49,373 nucleotides of DNA, from positions 1 to 49,373 of the forward strand of contig CAJNOQ010000482.1 of assembly GCA_905250885.1 (NCBI GenBank). Direction: 5' to 3'. Positions 48,965 to 49,373 of the stretch are shown here, piece by piece. Under the pieces are notes generated by a model. That model made no database searches, was not told where the DNA came from, and saw nothing but the letters and a program-made list of their open reading frames with translations. The position numbers and the translations under genes were made by a program. Positions within the stretch are counted from its first letter, which is position 1, and the number at the start of each line of letters is the position of its first letter. This DNA is from Didymodactylos carnosus (Eukaryota > Rotifera > Eurotatoria > Philodinida > Philodinidae).

Positions 48965-49373
48965 GTATGAAAGAGACAATGGATGTAGGTAGGGATGCAC
49001 CAAATCCGGATATTTGTGTTTGATGGGTTTGGGTTTGTGTCTGATGGGTTTATATTTGGTGAAGATTTGGGATTTGAGGTTTGTAAACCCAAACACTTTG
49101 GGTTTGGTTTGGTCACCAAACCCAACGAAAGTATTATTATCGTTAGTAAACTGCTAGACAAATGTCCATAATAAATTTCGAACTTATCGATCGAGATTTT
49201 TGCGGAAAAATGAAAGTTATCCAAAAATCCTGAAACACATATCAATCAATTCAGTTTTTTATGCTGATTCCAAATATGACATTGGTTATGCAGAAAAATA
49301 GGAGTTTAACAATGAAAACTGCAAAATACAAGCGAAATTCCTTGTTTTTTGCTACCTGTTTCAAAAAAATTAA
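48965..49373 (+). other. NSUN5 intron 4 (partial) with transposon end
   Basis: Begins with a GTATGA donor. From 48991 it carries AGGGATGCACC followed by reiterated GGGTTTG and CAAACCC words to about 49130. The start resembles a hAT-type terminal repeat; the matching right end is not in the window. The rest is A/T-rich intron. Confidence 0.5.

Noticed and set aside
48990..49130. GGGTTTG repeats as an interstitial telomere tract
   Set aside because: Units are irregular, occur in both orientations, and sit beside a transposon-like end; they do not form a tandem telomeric array.
1..49373. CRISPR arrays, bacterial operons, viral genes or intact transposase or reverse-transcriptase genes
   Set aside because: No regularly spaced repeats and no such coding sequence visible; the window is eukaryotic with non-autonomous repeats only.

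Overview
This is AT-rich metazoan nuclear DNA. It has spliced genes with GT-AG introns, many only 50-75 bp long, and long non-coding stretches full of poly-A/T tracts, microsatellites and small fold-back (inverted-repeat) elements. No bacterial, viral or autonomous-transposon coding sequence is visible. Gene content (TWK/TRESK-like K2P channel, LMO7-type PDZ-LIM protein, Gbx homeobox, NSUN5) is bilaterian. The very short introns and A/T-ending codons make a rotifer, perhaps a bdelloid, my best guess, but this is inference and a species cannot be named.

Layout. 1-3358: non-coding, with a perfect 70-bp inverted repeat around 799-1108 that contains the only N of the window. 3359-5591 (+): complete nine-exon K2P potassium channel, 502 aa. 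5592-16398: about 10.8 kb without a recognisable gene, probably containing the promoter and 5' UTR of the next gene. 16399-30638 (+): an LMO7/LIMCH1/Smallish-like protein with one PDZ and one C-terminal LIM domain. It appears to have three alternative first coding exons, all ending in phase 0 before the same shared exon, and one of them begins MGCG, an acylation-type N-terminus. A 13-codon microexon is a likely cassette. 30639-36567: intergenic, with two small fold-back elements. 36568 to the window end (+): the first four coding exons of NSUN5, an rRNA cytosine-5 methyltransferase; the catalytic half lies beyond the window. Its third intron is about 9.4 kb and contains, on the opposite strand, a complete two-exon Gbx homeobox gene (44474-45573).

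How the genes relate. They belong to no shared pathway: an ion channel, a junction/actin scaffold, an rRNA modification enzyme and a patterning transcription factor. The one arrangement with a likely functional meaning is Gbx inside NSUN5: the oversized host intron may hold Gbx regulatory DNA, which would tie the two genes together. The other points of interest are the alternative N-termini of the LMO7-like gene and several unusual inverted-repeat structures, including an interleaved A-B-A'-B' arrangement and an element in the Gbx intron with a hammerhead-like core. All exon models come from reading splice sites, phase and protein similarity by eye.
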